A model generated the notes under the pieces. The model was given only the letters and a program-made list of their open reading frames with translations, did not search any database and was not told the origin of the DNA. A stretch of 7,572 bases of DNA from Candidatus Gerdarchaeota archaeon (GTDB lineage: Archaea; Asgardarchaeota; Heimdallarchaeia; JABLTI01): assembly GCA_016840945.1 (NCBI GenBank), contig JAEORJ010000081.1:1-7572 (forward strand), read 5' to 3'. Position 1 is the first letter of the stretch. Each line of letters starts with the position of its first letter. Of this stretch, positions 6,075 to 7,572 are shown in pieces. The position numbers were made by a program, and so were the translations under genes.

Positions 6075-7162
6075 AAATTATGACGATTCTCGGAACAAGA
6101 CCAGAAATTATCAGACTAAGTAGAATTATACCATTATTAGATAAATATAGTAAACATATACTTGTACATACCGGACAAAATTATGTTGATTCTCTTAACG
6201 ATATTTTCTTTAAAGAATTAAAAGTTCGTCAACCGGACTATGGTTTTGAAAGTCAATCAAAAACTGCTATGGAGCAGATTAGTAAAATTCTAATTGAATG
6301 TGAAAAGATAATTCTTAAAGAGAAACCAGATAAAGTAGTAATTTTAGGAGATACTAATAGTGGATTATCAGCATTTATTGCTAAGCGTATGAACATTCCA
6401 GTTTATCATCTAGAAGCTGGGAATCGTTGTTTTGATGACAGAGTTCCAGAAGAGGTAAATAGGAGGGTAATTGATCATAGCTCAGATATTTTAATGCCAT
6501 ATACTGAACGAAGTCGAGTCAATTTACTACGTGAAGGCATAGCAAGTGATAGAATTTTTGTTATTGGCAATCCTATTAATGAAGTTTTAAACCATTATGC
6601 AAAAGAAATTGACCAAAGTACAATTCTTAAGAAATTAAATTTAACAGAAAAGAAGTATTTCCTGGTAACATTACATAGAGCAGAGAATGTTGATATTGAG
6701 GAAAGATTAGCAAATTTCATAAAATCTCTTCATAAAATACATGAAACATATAATATTCCTGTAGTTTGCAGTATTCACCCACGAACAAAAAACCAATTAG
6801 AAAAACAATCATATAAATTAGAAAAAACTGGTATAATAGCACTCGAACCGTTAGGATTATTTGATTTTGTAAAATTAGAAAAGAATGCTTTTTGTGTATT
6901 AACTGATTCTGGAACAGTTCAAGAAGAGTGTTGCATTTTTGGTATTCCGAGTGTCACTTTAAGAGATGTAACCGAAAGACCTGAAACAATTGAAAGTGGT
7001 AGCAATATGTTAAGTGGTAATGATATTGATAGAATAGTTAACTGTACAAAAATAGTAACTGAAACTATCAAAAAATGGCAACCACCAAGAGAATATTTAA
7101 TACCCAATTCAGGTCAAATAGCATTAAAAATTATTTTAGGATTTGATAAGGAAAAAGAATAA
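6071..7162 (+). CDS. wbjD: Non-hydrolysing UDP-HexNAc 2-epimerase (WecB family, CapG/WbjD type)
   Basis: A complete 363-residue GT-B-fold protein of the WecB/MnaA epimerase family. It begins L-G8-T-R10-P-E-I-I-R-L-S, then has H33-T-G-Q-N-Y, G93-D94-T-N-S, H113-L-E115-A-G-N-R-C-F-D, P126-E-E-V-N-R, L201-H202-R-A-E-N and T278-D-S-G-T-V-Q-E-E. These match the residues that bind UDP and carry out anti elimination/re-addition in WecB. GTRPEIIRLS, HTGQNY, GDTNS and EAGNRCFD are features I associate with the CapG/WbjD branch rather than housekeeping WecB, which typically has GTRPEAIK. The substrate would be the reduced UDP-2-acetamido-2,6-dideoxy-L-sugar, inverted at C2. Its place directly behind the dehydratase, with a 4-bp overlap, supports this. 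Straight UDP-ManNAc synthesis remains possible. The stop lies 4 bp from that of the opposing gene. Confidence 0.9.
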   Translation: MKIMTILGTRPEIIRLSRIIPLLDKYSKHILVHTGQNYVDSLNDIFFKELKVRQPDYGFESQSKTAMEQISKILIECEKIILKEKPDKVVILGDTNSGLSAFIAKRMNIPVYHLEAGNRCFDDRVPEEVNRRVIDHSSDILMPYTERSRVNLLREGIASDRIFVIGNPINEVLNHYAKEIDQSTILKKLNLTEKKYFLVTLHRAENVDIEERLANFIKSLHKIHETYNIPVVCSIHPRTKNQLEKQSYKLEKTGIIALEPLGLFDFVKLEKNAFCVLTDSGTVQEECCIFGIPSVTLRDVTERPETIESGSNMLSGNDIDRIVNCTKIVTETIKKWQPPREYLIPNSGQIALKIILGFDKEKE

Positions 7163-7166
7163 ATCA

Positions 7167-7202
7167 TTATTCTTCTTCTTCTTTATCTTGTTCTTTTTCT
7201 TC
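7167..7202 (+). terminator. Possible T/C-rich terminator of the three-gene operon
   Basis: Directly after the epimerase stop, the plus strand is an almost uninterrupted pyrimidine tract with many TTC and TTT triplets and a TTTTT run near 7193-7197. Archaeal termination commonly occurs at T-rich non-template DNA without a hairpin, so this tract could end the operon transcript. The same bases encode the acidic Glu-rich tail of the opposing gene, which is a sufficient explanation by itself. Confidence 0.3.
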
Positions 7203-7572
7203 AATATCAACAGCTTTTTTATCAGAAACATCAGGAAAAGAGTATTTCTGATTTAAGGCTTGATTAGAGATTAAATCTAGAGCTTCACCAAGATCCTTAG
7301 CTTTACCACTTTCAATGAAATCATTCATTAACCAAATTCCTAACTTTATTAATTTATCAGATTCTTGTTCGAAATCTTTAGTATCAGGAGTTAATTGATA
7401 ATATTCCTTGAGGTGGGTTCTAAGGAGCTCTTCACCTTCCAATTTAATGTCCAATTTTTTAGCTATTTTACTTAGAGCACTAAAAATATAACCATAATAT
7501 GCGGGATTTAAGATGTATTCTTTTGGTGCAGGAACAAATGAATATGGATTTCTTTCGATATTAACAATATTA
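7167..7572 (-). CDS. Unrecognised protein with acidic C-terminal tail (5' end outside window)
   Basis: The frame on the minus strand stays open from the right edge (last full codon 7569-7571) to a TAA at 7167-7169, giving at least 134 residues. The TTG at 7454 is internal and not a convincing start, because the frame continues upstream without a stop. I do not recognise the family. The visible part starts N-I-E-R-N-P-Y-S-F-V-P-A-P-K-E-Y, then appears mostly helical and charged (around L-E-G-E-E-L-L and L-G-I-W-L-M-N-D-F-I). It ends in an acidic, probably disordered tail in which about ten of the last fourteen residues are Glu or Asp. No signal peptide, membrane helix or metal-binding cysteines are seen in this part. 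It faces the sugar operon, with only 4 bp between the two stop codons, so it is a separate transcription unit and may mark the end of the glycan locus. No function is proposed. Confidence 0.7.
   Translation of the reverse strand, partial: NIVNIERNPYSFVPAPKEYILNPAYYGYIFSALSKIAKKLDIKLEGEELLRTHLKEYYQLTPDTKDFEQESDKLIKLGIWLMNDFIESGKAKDLGEALDLISNQALNQKYSFPDVSDKKAVDIEEKEQDKEEEE

Noticed and set aside
6071..7162. Assignment as housekeeping WecB making UDP-ManNAc
   Set aside because: Not fully excluded, but GTRPEIIRLS, GDTNS and EAGNRCFD together with the operon partners point to the CapG/WbjD branch.
7167..7454. The acidic-tailed protein starting at the TTG at 7454 as a complete 95-residue gene
   Set aside because: The frame continues open upstream to the window edge without a stop, so the TTG is more likely an internal leucine codon.

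Overview
The window is a stretch of a surface-polysaccharide (glycan) biosynthesis locus in a strongly AT-rich prokaryote. AGA and ATA codons are common, and most starts carry a GAGG-type Shine-Dalgarno followed 6-8 nt later by ATG or, unusually often, TTG. Candidate promoters look more like archaeal TATA boxes than bacterial -35/-10 pairs. I lean towards an AT-rich archaeon, for example of the Nitrososphaerota (Thaumarchaeota) type. The sequence alone does not exclude an AT-rich bacterium, and no rRNA, tRNA or lineage marker gene is present to settle it.

Layout: (1) positions 2-301, + strand, the C-terminal end of a GT4-like glycosyltransferase entering from the left. (2) 311-2654, - strand, a two-gene unit read right to left: an extended SDR 4-ketoreductase/epimerase resembling GDP-6-deoxymannose reductases, then a WbpM/PglF/CapD-type nucleotide-sugar 4,6-dehydratase lacking the usual membrane domain. 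(3) 2655-2813, a divergent AT-rich intergenic region with a near-palindrome and possible TATA boxes. (4) 2814-4049, + strand, a complete glycosyltransferase. (5) 4125-7162, + strand, a tight three-gene operon: an RmlD-type reductase, a CapE/WbjB-type UDP-GlcNAc 4,6-dehydratase/5-epimerase and a CapG/WbjD-type 2-epimerase. (6) 7167-7572, - strand, the C-terminal part of an unrecognised protein with a very acidic tail, running off the right edge.

Working model: the 4125-7162 operon converts UDP-GlcNAc to a UDP-activated L-series 2-acetamido-2,6-dideoxyhexose. Because the reductase is RmlD-like and has no C-terminal cupin domain, UDP-L-QuiNAc (through UDP-L-RhaNAc) fits better than the UDP-L-FucNAc made by the classical CapE/CapF/CapG set. 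The opposite-strand pair could supply a D-series 6-deoxy amino sugar or another deoxysugar. The two glycosyltransferases would transfer such sugars to a lipid- or protein-linked glycan. No mobile element, CRISPR array, RNA gene or clearly new biological system is visible. The interest lies in the sugar chemistry implied by the gene set, in the frequent TTG starts, and in the unknown gene at the right edge. No gene-free stretch exceeds about 160 bases.
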